A stretch of DNA of 64,000 nucleotides from CAJCIT01 sp963771305 (GTDB lineage: Bacteria > Acidobacteriota > Terriglobia > Bryobacterales > Bryobacteraceae): the NCBI GenBank assembly GCA_963771305.1, contig CAVYTS010000042.1:1-64000 (forward strand), given 5' to 3'. The position numbers and the translations under genes were made by a program. This document shows, in pieces, positions 52,828 to 62,122 of this stretch; the stretch's first letter is position 1; each line of letters opens with the position of its first letter. The notes under the pieces are model-generated. The model searched no databases and had not been told where the DNA came from. It saw only the letters and a list, made by a program, of their open reading frames with translations.

Positions 52828-54222
52828 GTGCGCTGTTACACTCCCCACGCTCGTAATGAGCGCTCCTGGGTTCGAAATCTGACATTGGCGTTGGCTGCTT
52901 GCGTCATGCCTGCGTTTGCGCAGACGGTCAGCCTCTCCGTGCCCACCCAACCCAGCGGTACGAAGGAAGCTCCGCCGACGCTCACATTGAGGGACGCGAT
53001 TGCACTGGCCGAGAAGAACGATCCGGCAATGCTCGCTGCCGCTAGTGACGCTCTCGCAGCAAACGAGGACCGTAAGCAGGCTCGTGCGGCTCTTTACCCA
53101 TCGCTCTCGGGCAGGTCGGAATACCTGGGCACCCAGGGTGACGGAATTCTGCCCCAGGGCCGTTTCGTCACCAACGACGGTGTCCACGTTTATCGCGATT
53201 GGGCCGTCGTGCACCAGGATCTCTCGCCCGGTGTTCTGAGCCGGGTTGCGGTCCAACGCGCGACCGCGGCAGAAGCGATCGCAAAGGCAAAGGTGGAGAT
53301 CGCGCGCCGGGGCCTTGTCGCTACAGTCGCCAAAAACTATTACGCCCTGATCGTCGCCCAGCGCAAGTACGCGACGGCGCAACAAGCTCTTGATCAGGCG
53401 CAGCACTCGCTGAAAATCAGCCAGGGCCTTGAACGGGGTGGGGAAGTGGCACACAGCGATGTGGTGAAGTCGCAGCTTCTGGAGAACAACCAGGAGCAGG
53501 CCCTCCAGGAAGCTAAACTGGGTATGGAAAACGCCCGGCTCGATCTGGCGGTGCTGCTGTTCCGCGACTTCAACGAGAACTTTTCGATTGTCGACGACCT
53601 GGATTTGGCGCCCACACTGCCTCCGCTCGATGCTGTCGAGAGAATGGCAGGCCGGCAGAATCCCACCCTGGCAGCGGCTATGGAAACGGTGCGTACCGCT
53701 CGGCTGGATGTCACGATTGCGCGCCAAGCTTTTCTCCCAACCCTAACGGTGGACGCCGTAGAGGGCATCGAAGCGAACGCATTCGCGCTCCACAGCGCGA
53801 CGGCCGCTAACAAGGAAATCGGCCCGGTCCCGAACCTCGGTTACTTTGTCACCGCTAGCTTGAACATTCCCGTTTGGGACTGGGGCATTCGGCGTAGCAA
53901 GGTGCGGCAGAGCGAACTCAAACAGAAAGAAGCAGCCGCGGACCTGAGCTTCACCCAACGGACGCTCATCAAGAACTTGCACAGCTTCTACGATGAAGCG
54001 CAAACCGCCCGCCAGCAGATCGATTTACTGCGGTCTGCGGTCGACCTGGCGTCGGAAAGTCTGCGCTTAAGCACCCTCCGCTATCAGGCCGGCGAAGCCA
54101 CCATCGTGGAATTGACGGATGCCCAAACGAGCTTGGTCCAGGAGCGCAACGCGTACGATGACGGGCTGGTGCGCTATCGGCTCGCCATCAGCAATCTTCA
54201 GACGATGACTGGGACATTCTAG
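52828..54222 (+). CDS. TolC family outer membrane efflux protein
   Basis: 464 residues with a signal peptide (RNLTLALAACVMPAFAQTV), then two repeats of paired long helices around LTLRDAIALAEKNDPAMLAA and SLNIPVWDWGIRRSKVRQSE, the usual outer-membrane factor pattern, and a C-terminal helix LRLSTLRYQAGEATIVELTD. Its GTG start follows AAGGGAG. It forms the outer-membrane tunnel of the RND pump; the fusion protein gene starts 2 bp after its stop. Confidence 0.9.
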   Translation: MRCYTPHARNERSWVRNLTLALAACVMPAFAQTVSLSVPTQPSGTKEAPPTLTLRDAIALAEKNDPAMLAAASDALAANEDRKQARAALYPSLSGRSEYLGTQGDGILPQGRFVTNDGVHVYRDWAVVHQDLSPGVLSRVAVQRATAAEAIAKAKVEIARRGLVATVAKNYYALIVAQRKYATAQQALDQAQHSLKISQGLERGGEVAHSDVVKSQLLENNQEQALQEAKLGMENARLDLAVLLFRDFNENFSIVDDLDLAPTLPPLDAVERMAGRQNPTLAAAMETVRTARLDVTIARQAFLPTLTVDAVEGIEANAFALHSATAANKEIGPVPNLGYFVTASLNIPVWDWGIRRSKVRQSELKQKEAAADLSFTQRTLIKNLHSFYDEAQTARQQIDLLRSAVDLASESLRLSTLRYQAGEATIVELTDAQTSLVQERNAYDDGLVRYRLAISNLQTMTGTF

Positions 54223-54224
54223 CT

Positions 54225-55541
54225 ATGCTGCCCAGGATTCACTTTGCAGTTCTTGCCTTCGTTTTTCTCGCGGCCTGCAATAAGCCTCAGGAAATAGAGA
54301 AAGCGCCCGCTCCGGTGCAAGTTACCGCGGTAACCCAGGCGACCATTCGAAGGATCGTTCACGGCGATGGAGCGCTCTTCCCTCGCGATCAGGCCAACCT
54401 CATGCCGAAAATCACGGCGCCCGTGCAGAAGTTTTATGTGAACCGCGGCGATCACGTCAAGGAGGGGCAACTGCTGGCAGTACTCGAAAACCGCGACCTG
54501 ATCGACATTGCCGCGGAGAGCAAAGGCGCCGTGGAGCAGGCTGAATCAAATCTTCGAACCACCGAAGTCGAAACCGTTCCCGACTCGGTCGTCAAGGCGC
54601 AGACAGATATGGAATTCGCCCGCGAAGCCCGCGACAATGCTAAGGCAGTCCTGGAGAGCCGCCAGAAGTTGCTTAAGGAGGGCGCGCTGGCAGGCCGCTT
54701 AGTAGACGAATCGAAGGTTGCGTACGCGCAAGCCGAGAGCCAATATCGCGCCGCACAGGAGCACCTCAAGACGCTCGAATTGGTGAAACAAGACCAGATC
54801 AAAGGCGCTGCGGCGCAGGTCAAATCTGCCAAAGCACACAACGACTCCCAGGAGGTGCAGGTCGCGTACTCGCGCATCATCAGTCCCATATCGGGCATCG
54901 TTTCCGATCGGCCGCTCAATGCGGGAGAGATGGCGAACCCCGGCTCGCCTCTGATCAGCATCGTGGATATTTCGCGCGTCGTTGCGCGCATTGACGTTCC
55001 TCAGGCTGAAGCGTCCACTGTGCAAGTGGGTCAGACCGCCATTCTCAGTCGTCCCGACAGCAAAGATGAAATCGAGGGCAAGGTCAGCGTGGTGAGCCCC
55101 GCCGCCGATCCCAACACCACCACCGTTCAAGTTTGGATTCAGATCGACAACCCCGGCGAACGGCTGAAGCCCGGAACGACTGTGCACGCTGCCATCGCGA
55201 CCGAAGTCTACAAGGCCGCCACGGTCGTGCCCGCCGCCGCGATTCTGCCGGGCGAGGAAGGCGGCACGGCCGTGCTCACCGTTTCATCAGACTCGATTGC
55301 TCACAAGCGCACCGTAACCCTCGGCGTGCGTGAAGGCAATCAAGTTCAAATCTTGAGTGGCGCAAATCCCGGCGAAGAGGTGGTCGTCGTGGGTGGCATG
55401 GGCCTCGATGACAAAGCCAAGGTGAAGATCGTGACCACCGCCGTCGAAGAATCCGACGACGAGGATGGTAGCGGGGCCGAAGCGCCCGCACCGGCCAAAG
55501 ATCGGAAGGCCGCTCCCAAAAAAGACCCGGCAAAACCGTAG
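54225..55541 (+). CDS. RND efflux periplasmic adaptor (membrane fusion protein), lipoprotein
   Basis: 438 residues. The signal MLPRIHFAVLAFVFLAAC ends at lipobox Cys 18. Then come a biotinyl-lipoyl-like half (ITAPVQKFYVNRGDHVKEGQ), a long coiled-coil hairpin (about 95-215), the second half (YSRIISPISGIVSDRPLNAG), beta-barrel and membrane-proximal domains (IDNPGERLKPGTTVHAAIAT) and an acidic/Lys-Pro tail. Standard HlyD/AcrA-type adaptor. The gene is tightly packed between tolC and the RND pump, one operon. Confidence 0.95.
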   Translation: MLPRIHFAVLAFVFLAACNKPQEIEKAPAPVQVTAVTQATIRRIVHGDGALFPRDQANLMPKITAPVQKFYVNRGDHVKEGQLLAVLENRDLIDIAAESKGAVEQAESNLRTTEVETVPDSVVKAQTDMEFAREARDNAKAVLESRQKLLKEGALAGRLVDESKVAYAQAESQYRAAQEHLKTLELVKQDQIKGAAAQVKSAKAHNDSQEVQVAYSRIISPISGIVSDRPLNAGEMANPGSPLISIVDISRVVARIDVPQAEASTVQVGQTAILSRPDSKDEIEGKVSVVSPAADPNTTTVQVWIQIDNPGERLKPGTTVHAAIATEVYKAATVVPAAAILPGEEGGTAVLTVSSDSIAHKRTVTLGVREGNQVQILSGANPGEEVVVVGGMGLDDKAKVKIVTTAVEESDDEDGSGAEAPAPAKDRKAAPKKDPAKP

Positions 55542-55546
55542 GAACA

Positions 55547-58500
55547 ATGAGCGAACTTTCCACAGCTCCGCCCAAAGCGAGTACCGGGAACGAAACGCCA
55601 CACTGGACGGCGCGCTTCGGCAAGCCGATCATCTTCGTCATCCTGACACTGCTGGCAGTCGGCATTTACTTGGCTGTCTCGATTCCCGTCGCGGTTTTCC
55701 CGAGCACCGACTTCCCCCGCATCGTGGTGGGCGCGGACGTAGGTGTCTATCCCATCGACCAGATGTTGGTCACCGTCACCCAGCCCTTGGAGGAGGCAGT
55801 CAATACCGTTCCCGGTTTGGATCACGTGACTTCCATCACGAGCCGAGGCAGCGCCGAGATCGATTTGTTCTTCGATTGGAACGTCAACATGGACCAGACG
55901 CTGCAGCTGGTGAACGCGGCGCTGGCGCGTGTCCAGCCCACGCTGCCCGCTAACGCCAAGGTGACGTCGAATCGGCTGACGTTCGCCGCATTTCCCATCC
56001 TCGGCTACAGTCTGACTTCCGATAGAGTTCCCCCAACGACCCTCTGGGAACTCGCCAATTACACTATGAAACCCCGCCTGAATCGAGCGGCTGGTGTTTC
56101 CTCGGTAGTCGTGCAGGGCGGCCAAGTGCCCGAGTTTCAAATCCAGCCCGATCCCGCCAAGTTGATCGAGGCCGGCGTCACAATCCCGAATATCCTCGAC
56201 GCCATCAGCCGGAGCAATATGATCGATTCGCCCGGCCTCATCGAAACCAACCATCAGCTGGTGCTGACGCTGATGAGCGGCCAGGCTCGGGACATTCACG
56301 ACATCGGGAACATCATCGTCAAGACCACTCCCGCCGGCGCTGTCGTACACATTAATGACGTCGCCGGCGTGAACAACTCCGTAATGCCCGTCTACACGGT
56401 CGTAACAGCCAACGGTAAGCCGGCTGTTCTGCTGAACATCTACCGGCAGCCCAACAGTAATACCGTGGACGTGGCGAAGGCCGTCCATAGCGAAATTGCG
56501 AATCTAAAGAAGGACCTTCCTCCCGGCGTAGACGTTCGCCCCTTCTACGATCAGTCGGAGTTGGTCATCGATTCAATCGCGAGCGTGCGCGACGCCATCC
56601 TTCTCGGCTTGATTCTGGCCTCCCTGATCATGGTTCTATTCCTCCGCGACTGGGGCACGTCGCTGGTGGCCGGCCTGGTGATTCCCGCCACTATCGGAAT
56701 TACGTTCATCACCATGCGCATCCTGGGTGAAAGCTTCAACCTCATGACGCTTGGCGGGCTGGCCGCGGCCGTCGGATTAGTGATCGATGACGCCATCGTG
56801 GTGGTTGAGAACATCGTGATGCATCGCGATTCGGGGCAGTCGCGTGCAGAAGCCATTCGCAGCGCCATCCGCGAAATCCGCGTCCCCTTGGTGGGCTCTA
56901 CGATTACGCCCATCGTTGTCTTTCTACCGCTCATCTCCATAACCGGAGTCACCGGAGTTTTCTTCCGCGCTCTCGCCATCACAGTTGGAACGGCACTTCT
57001 CACATCTCTCGCTTTGGCACTCACCTGGACGCCAACGCTGAGTCATTATCTCCTCCGAAATAGACAGAGCGATGGCTCCGCCCCGGCAAGGCATGAAAGT
57101 GTGCCGCCGTGGCTGATGCGGGCCTACGAGCGCACCCTGCGCTTCACGCTGGAGCATCCCCTGGCGCTCGCGCTTTTCACTGTTTTGCTGATTGCCGGTT
57201 CCTACCTATGTTACTCGCACACCGGTTCGGATCTCCTGCCCGCCATGGACGAGGGTGGCTTCATCGTCGATTACACAATGCCTCCAGGATCTTCGCTGCG
57301 GGAAACCAATCGTGTTATCAGCCACGTGGAGAAGATCCTGCGAGACACGCCCGGCGTCGCCACCACCGCGCGCCGCACCGGCCTGCAGCTTGGTTTGGCA
57401 GCGGTCACGGAAGCCAACCAGGGCGACATCAGTGTCAAGCTGAAGCCCATGGCGCCCATCTGGTCCAGGATGTTCGGAACCAAGCCGGGTCCCAATGAGC
57501 GCTGGCGTTCGGGTGAAGAGGTGATTGCCGACGCGCGCGCGAAGATCACCGAAGCCGAGCCAACTCTGGATGTCGAGTTCCCACAACTTCTCCAGGACAT
57601 GATCGGCGATCTCACCAGCGCGCCGCAGCCGGTGGTCATCAAGCTCTTCTCGGAGGACGCCGATCTCCTGCGCCACTGGGCGCCCGTGGAAGCGAGTGCC
57701 ATCGGGAAGATCCCCGGCGTCGTCGACGTCGAGGATGGCATCGATAACACCACTAGCGGCACGGCCATGACATTCACGATCGATCCGGTTATCACCGCGC
57801 GCGCCGGTTTCACCCCGCAGGAGGTGGAACTCACTGCCAGTGCCATGTTGCAGGGCGAGCCCGCCTCTCCCCCGGTGGTGTTGAACGCGCGTTCCTACAC
57901 CATTCGCGTGCAGTTCCCGCCTTCCGCGCGGGCAACCTTGGAGAGCATGCGCAACACCCTGATTGTCAGTGGATCCGGCAAAACGGCCACCATCGGGTCA
58001 CTTACAACCTTGACCGAGATTCCCGGACAGACCGAGATCATTCGCGAAAACTTGCAGCGCTGCGTCAACGTTACGGCCCGCTTCGAGGGCATCAACCTGG
58101 GCGACGGCATGAAGAAGGTTCAGCAAGCGGTGGCAGAGTCCAACCTTCCTCCCAGCATCCGGGTCGAGTACGGCGGCCAGTTTGCCGAACAGCAAAAGTC
58201 TTTCCGCGACCTGGTGTTCGTGCTGGCGCTGGCGGTTGTTCTGGTCTTTATGGTCTTGCTGTTTGAATTCGGCGATTTCGGCGCGCCCATCGCAGTGTTG
58301 TCGTCCGCCTTGTTATCCACATGCGGCGTCTTCCTGGCACTCCTCATCACGCGCACCACCTTCAACTTGTCCTCTTTCATGGGGCTGATCATGGTGATCG
58401 GCATCGTGGCCAAGAACGGCATCCTGCTGTTGGATGCCGACCAGAGGTTCCGAGCTGAAGGTATTGCCCCCGAAGAAAGCATGATTCGCGCGGGCGAGCG

Positions 58501-58693
58501 CCGCCTGCGGCCCATCATGATGACCGCGCTCGCAACGGTTGCCGGCATGCTTCCACTGGCCTTCGCCGTGGGTGCCGGTTCTCAAATGCTGCAACCTCTT
58601 GCCATTGCGGTCATCGGCGGAATTCTCGCCTCCATGGTTCTCTCTCTGGTTGTCACACCGGCCGTTCGCTTCTATGTGGGTGGCCGGCACTGA
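55547..58693 (+). CDS. RND efflux transporter inner-membrane subunit (AcrB/HAE-like)
   Basis: 1048 residues, full family length. The first helix starts about residue 28 (KPIIFVILTLLAVGIYLAVS). Helix 4 has AVGLVIDDAIVVVENIVMHR with the adjacent Asp pair of the proton relay. Large periplasmic loops follow helices 1 and 7, and the second half repeats the topology (MGLIMVIGIVAKNGILLLDA, Lys in helix 10; RAGERRLRPIMMTALATVAG). The start at 55547 follows TAGGAACA. It exports a drug, metal or solvent by proton antiport; substrate class not clear. Confidence 0.95.
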   Translation: MSELSTAPPKASTGNETPHWTARFGKPIIFVILTLLAVGIYLAVSIPVAVFPSTDFPRIVVGADVGVYPIDQMLVTVTQPLEEAVNTVPGLDHVTSITSRGSAEIDLFFDWNVNMDQTLQLVNAALARVQPTLPANAKVTSNRLTFAAFPILGYSLTSDRVPPTTLWELANYTMKPRLNRAAGVSSVVVQGGQVPEFQIQPDPAKLIEAGVTIPNILDAISRSNMIDSPGLIETNHQLVLTLMSGQARDIHDIGNIIVKTTPAGAVVHINDVAGVNNSVMPVYTVVTANGKPAVLLNIYRQPNSNTVDVAKAVHSEIANLKKDLPPGVDVRPFYDQSELVIDSIASVRDAILLGLILASLIMVLFLRDWGTSLVAGLVIPATIGITFITMRILGESFNLMTLGGLAAAVGLVIDDAIVVVENIVMHRDSGQSRAEAIRSAIREIRVPLVGSTITPIVVFLPLISITGVTGVFFRALAITVGTALLTSLALALTWTPTLSHYLLRNRQSDGSAPARHESVPPWLMRAYERTLRFTLEHPLALALFTVLLIAGSYLCYSHTGSDLLPAMDEGGFIVDYTMPPGSSLRETNRVISHVEKILRDTPGVATTARRTGLQLGLAAVTEANQGDISVKLKPMAPIWSRMFGTKPGPNERWRSGEEVIADARAKITEAEPTLDVEFPQLLQDMIGDLTSAPQPVVIKLFSEDADLLRHWAPVEASAIGKIPGVVDVEDGIDNTTSGTAMTFTIDPVITARAGFTPQEVELTASAMLQGEPASPPVVLNARSYTIRVQFPPSARATLESMRNTLIVSGSGKTATIGSLTTLTEIPGQTEIIRENLQRCVNVTARFEGINLGDGMKKVQQAVAESNLPPSIRVEYGGQFAEQQKSFRDLVFVLALAVVLVFMVLLFEFGDFGAPIAVLSSALLSTCGVFLALLITRTTFNLSSFMGLIMVIGIVAKNGILLLDADQRFRAEGIAPEESMIRAGERRLRPIMMTALATVAGMLPLAFAVGAGSQMLQPLAIAVIGGILASMVLSLVVTPAVRFYVGGRH

Positions 58694-58715
58694 TTCGAAA
58701 AGGAGTAGTAAATTT

Positions 58716-59723
58716 ATGACGAAAAAACTGCTAATAGCAGGCTTGGTGGTCATTACGGCTGCATTTGCCGCCGAAGGCTTCAAGGTCATTTCCAAGATTA
58801 AGATTGGCGGCACGGGCGGTTGGGATTACGTAGCCGTCGATCCGAACACAGATCGCGTCTACGCTTCCCACGGCACTCTTGTGGAAGTCGTGGATACCAA
58901 GGCCGGCAAAGTGGTCGGCCAGATTACCCAGTTACATGGTGTGCACGGCGTCGCGGTTGCGCCCGAGTTCGGTAAGGGCTTCATCACGAACGGCCAGTCC
59001 AATAGCGTGACTATCTTCGACTTGAAAACGCTCGCCAAAGTCGGCGAGCCGCAGACCGGACAAAATCCCGACTCGGTCTGCTTCGAGCCGAAGACCAAAC
59101 GGATTTTCACCTTTAACGGCAAGTCGAACGATTCCACCGCCATCGACCCGAAAACCAATGAGGTGATTAAGAGCTTTCCGCTCGGCGGCAAGCCGGAGGA
59201 GTGTGTGGCCGATGGCACGGGCAAACTCTACGCTAACCTCGAAGATTCCAGTGAGATCGTTGAGATCGACGCCGCAACGACAACGGTGCTGCGGCACGCC
59301 TCGTTGGCGCCCTGCGAATCCCCTTCCGGGCTCGCAATCGATATCAAGAACAAGAAACTCTTCTCGGCCTGCGACAACAAGCTGATGGCCGTGACCGATA
59401 TTCCCACCTTGAAAGTGATTGCGACCCCGCCGACGGGAGCGGGGGCGGATGGTGCCGGGTTTGACCCTGGCCTGGGCGTGGCCTTTAGCTCCAACGGCGG
59501 CGATGCCACACTCAGCGTAATCAAACTGGTCGACGGCAAGTGGCAGAACGTTGAGAACGTGACCACGGAGAAGGGCGCCCGCACTATGACGGTAGATACC
59601 AAGAACCATCGCGTGTATCTGCTGGCTGCGGAATACGGCCCCGCCCCGGCGGCCGAGCCCGGAAAGCGAGTCCGTCCCCCGATCCTGCCCGACAGCTTCC
59701 ACATTCTCGTGGTCGGCCGATAA
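58716..59723 (+). CDS. secreted YVTN-type beta-propeller protein
   Basis: 335 residues from ATG 58716 (AAAGGAG 10 nt before it), with a signal peptide (MTKKLLIAGLVVITAAFAAE). Repeats of about 40-45 residues with patterns like DYVAVDPNTDRVYASHGTLV, VCFEPKTKRIFTFNGKSND and TMTVDTKNHRVYLLAAEYGP, as in YVTN/NHL-type seven-blade propellers. It lies 22 bp after the RND gene and is probably co-transcribed. Role unknown; a periplasmic binding or sensing partner of the pump is possible. Confidence 0.8.
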   Translation: MTKKLLIAGLVVITAAFAAEGFKVISKIKIGGTGGWDYVAVDPNTDRVYASHGTLVEVVDTKAGKVVGQITQLHGVHGVAVAPEFGKGFITNGQSNSVTIFDLKTLAKVGEPQTGQNPDSVCFEPKTKRIFTFNGKSNDSTAIDPKTNEVIKSFPLGGKPEECVADGTGKLYANLEDSSEIVEIDAATTTVLRHASLAPCESPSGLAIDIKNKKLFSACDNKLMAVTDIPTLKVIATPPTGAGADGAGFDPGLGVAFSSNGGDATLSVIKLVDGKWQNVENVTTEKGARTMTVDTKNHRVYLLAAEYGPAPAAEPGKRVRPPILPDSFHILVVGR

Positions 59724-59744
59724 CGCCTATTCGAATCGATATGC

Positions 59745-59770
59745 GGGGATTGCGCCGGTGCGCAGTCCCC
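59745..59770 (+). terminator. hairpin after the efflux operon
   Basis: GGGGATTGCGC-CGGT-GCGCAGTCCCC forms an 11-position stem with one T-G pair and a 4-nt loop, 22 nt after the beta-propeller stop codon. No T run follows, so it may be a processing or pausing site rather than an intrinsic terminator. The rest of 59724-60063 has no gene. Confidence 0.45.
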
Positions 59771-60063
59771 GACAACGGCCTTCGCGTAGAGAAGTGAGGG
59801 ATCTTCGCCTGCATACTCTATGCCCAGCCGAGGAGGGCCTGACCCAGGGCGCGGCGGCGCCCCCCTGCTTTAGTTAGTCTGAAAGGACCCGCGGCGGCGG
59901 AGCTCCGCTCATGCTTGGCCAAGTCATCTCCCGTAGTTGCACGGCGTAATAGCGGCTTTTTTCGATCTTCGGTACGCAGATCACAAACGTTTCCGAAGAT
60001 CGGCTTGCACCGTTGAGTGCGGCGAAGGGTTTTAGTTTACAGTTTCAGAGGAGCATCGCTCTT

Positions 60064-60339
60064 CTACAGCTTCATCTTCTTGTCCAGAACGAACGTCTTC
60101 ACGGTTTCTCGCTTGACGCCATCAAAAACCATGGCTTCTATCGTCGCCTGCGACTCCATGTTTTGCTCAAACGTATCGAAGTTCTCAGGCTCCATACAGA
60201 TCGTAACTTCATTCCCCGTGATGTTGTAATGAATCGGTGCGTGCAGGGTATATGTACTGAATAAGTCGCCGTGCGTCCGGAAGCCCGCTTCCCACTTCAC
60301 TGGGTCTTGAACCTGCGCTGTGATGATTACTTTAGGCAT
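60064..60339 (-). CDS. small DUF1330/ABM-like protein
   Basis: 91 residues starting MPKVIITAQVQDPVKWEAGF, with strands and helices (HAPIHYNITGNEVTICMEPE, DTFEQNMESQATIEAMVFDG) typical of dimeric ferredoxin-fold proteins such as DUF1330 or antibiotic-biosynthesis-monooxygenase-like proteins. GGAGATTCAAA before the ATG is a good ribosome site. Function unknown. Confidence 0.65.
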   Translation of the reverse strand: MPKVIITAQVQDPVKWEAGFRTHGDLFSTYTLHAPIHYNITGNEVTICMEPENFDTFEQNMESQATIEAMVFDGVKRETVKTFVLDKKMKL

Positions 60340-60548
60340 TTTGAATCTCCTCGGGGTATTTGAACTTGCAAGACCAGGGGCATGAAAACACCTCACCAAC
60401 TTTCCCGTCTTCAACCCGTCCCGAGTAATCTTGTCCGTGGCGCCACCAACCGCTTCAGCCGCAACCTTTCGGACGCCGCGAGCGGAGGCAAGCAGGGCGC
60501 TCCCAGGAGCTTTTGCTGATTTTTCTCAGTCCCTCCGTCTTAAATTCG

Positions 60549-60728
60549 TCACATCCTCTGGTAGTTCGAATTCTGTTCGTTGACGGTGAGATGTTTGATG
60601 ACACCGTTGATTGTGGTGCTGGCGACGTGGTTGGTCCCATACGGCAACTGCGCGAATTGAGCCGAGATGCTCAACGCGTCTTTGGGGTCGCTCAAATAGG
60701 ACGAGACAGTCCCGGCACACAAACTCTC
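60549..60728 (-). pseudogene. possible C-terminal gene remnant
   Basis: Within the otherwise empty 60340-60797 a minus-strand frame reads GTVSSYLSDPKDALSISAQF, AQLPYGTNHVASTTINGVIK, HLTVNEQNSNYQRM and stops at 60549-60551. The composition looks like real protein, but no start or upstream part is present. It resembles the end of an exported protein; I do not recognise which. Confidence 0.25.
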
Positions 60729-60797
60729 ACGCTTGCGGTTCAGTGCTGAAGTCTACGAACAGGCTCTTACGCTCGCGCGGTTGAGTAATGGAGTTTT

Positions 60798-61932
60798 CTA
60801 TCGCTCGCGATCGGGGCTCTTGGGCTTGCGTTTTCGACGGAAAAGAACACCGGCAGCGACGAGACCGCCGCCCATTAGCAGGGCGATTAAAGGCTCCGGT
60901 GTAGCCAGGGGCGATTGGAGATTCTGCTGAGTGGGACCGGAAGGCCCACCGGACGGCGGGTCGATGAGTTCGACCGCATACTGCACGCCTTTGAATACGC
61001 CAGCTCCGACGATGTCGCCGCTGTTGTCGATGCCATAGGCCTCAGTGATGGTCCACCCGCTACCAGCGGGCAGCAGTGAGTTCAAGTCGGTCATTACGCC
61101 GTTGGTGTAGAGGAAGGCATGACTGCCGCGTTGCCCGGTGTCAGCGAATAGCCGACCACACTGCCGTTGTCGTTGAGTCCCAACCCGAAGCTGTTCGAAC
61201 CACCCAGCGCGCCCAAGTCCTGCATGTTTCCCGCGGTCCAGAGGAAAGCATGCAGGTAACCCGAGGCGGTCTGAGATGAGCCGACGACTTGCCCGGACGC
61301 GTCGATGGCGGCGCCGTAGCTCGAGGATCCGCCCAGTGTCTCCAGATTCTGCATGGTCTTGCCATTCCACCGGAACGCCGCCATGGCGCCACTGGGAGTC
61401 TGGCTGGTGCCTGCAATCTGGCCGGCGTTGTTAACGCCGTAGGCCGTGCTGAAGTTCCCACCCAATGTTCCCAAGCTCTGTATCTGTCCATTGCTGAAGA
61501 TCACGGCGAGAGTTTGACTGCTGTCGTTCGAGGCACCGCCCACCACTTCCCCGGAGCTATTGACGCCCGTGGCGGCGCTGGCTCCGCCGCCCAAACTCCC
61601 GAGCTGCGTCATGACGCCCGATTGCCAAGTGAACCCCTGATTGCCATCGTTGCCGACAGTCTCACCCGATGAATTGACGGCGTTGCCTTGGCCCGAGAAG
61701 CCCAGTGGCATCGGTGGCGCCATTCGCATAAGCCGCCACCGGGTTGCTCTGTGTATCGATGACGTAGCCCACGACCGTGCCGCCCGCGATGGCGAGAGCC
61801 GTGCCGGACGAGCCCTGCAGATTGCCGAGATTGGTGACGCTATAGATGGAGCCGGCTTGAACGAAATACCGGCAGCGCCATTATCACCAGCGACGCGGCA
61901 AGACGGGCTACGCTCGTTCGCAGGCTAGTCAT
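60798..61932 (-). CDS. HAF-repeat secreted protein with PEP-CTERM sorting signal, frameshifted
   Basis: From ATG 61932: signal (MTSLRTSVARLAASLVIMAL), then IYSVTNLGNLQGSSGTALAI, and tandem repeats of about 45 residues such as GVNSSGEVVGGASNDSSQTL, LGTLGGNFSTAYGVNNAGQI and LETLGGSSSYGAAIDASGQV, the HAF repeat (probable beta-propeller). The C-terminus TPEPLIALLMGGGLVAAGVL plus RRKRK is a PEP-CTERM signal. Breaks near 61870 (TTT), 61700-61715 (GGG) and 61120 must be repaired to join the parts; total about 375 residues. Likely an exported, surface-anchored protein. Confidence 0.8.
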
Positions 61933-62122
61933 ATTGTTCTCTTCGGAACGGTATGGCTTGAGTATGGTAGGAAAAGTCCGAATCTCCAATGGAACCAACG
62001 TCCTGGAACCAGCCGGTCTATTCCGGTACGGGATACGCGTTGGGCGAACGCCAAGCGTTGGGACGGGAACAGATAGCCCGGAATGGACTATGCCCGGCGC
62101 AAGGTTCTAAGCGCTGGAACGG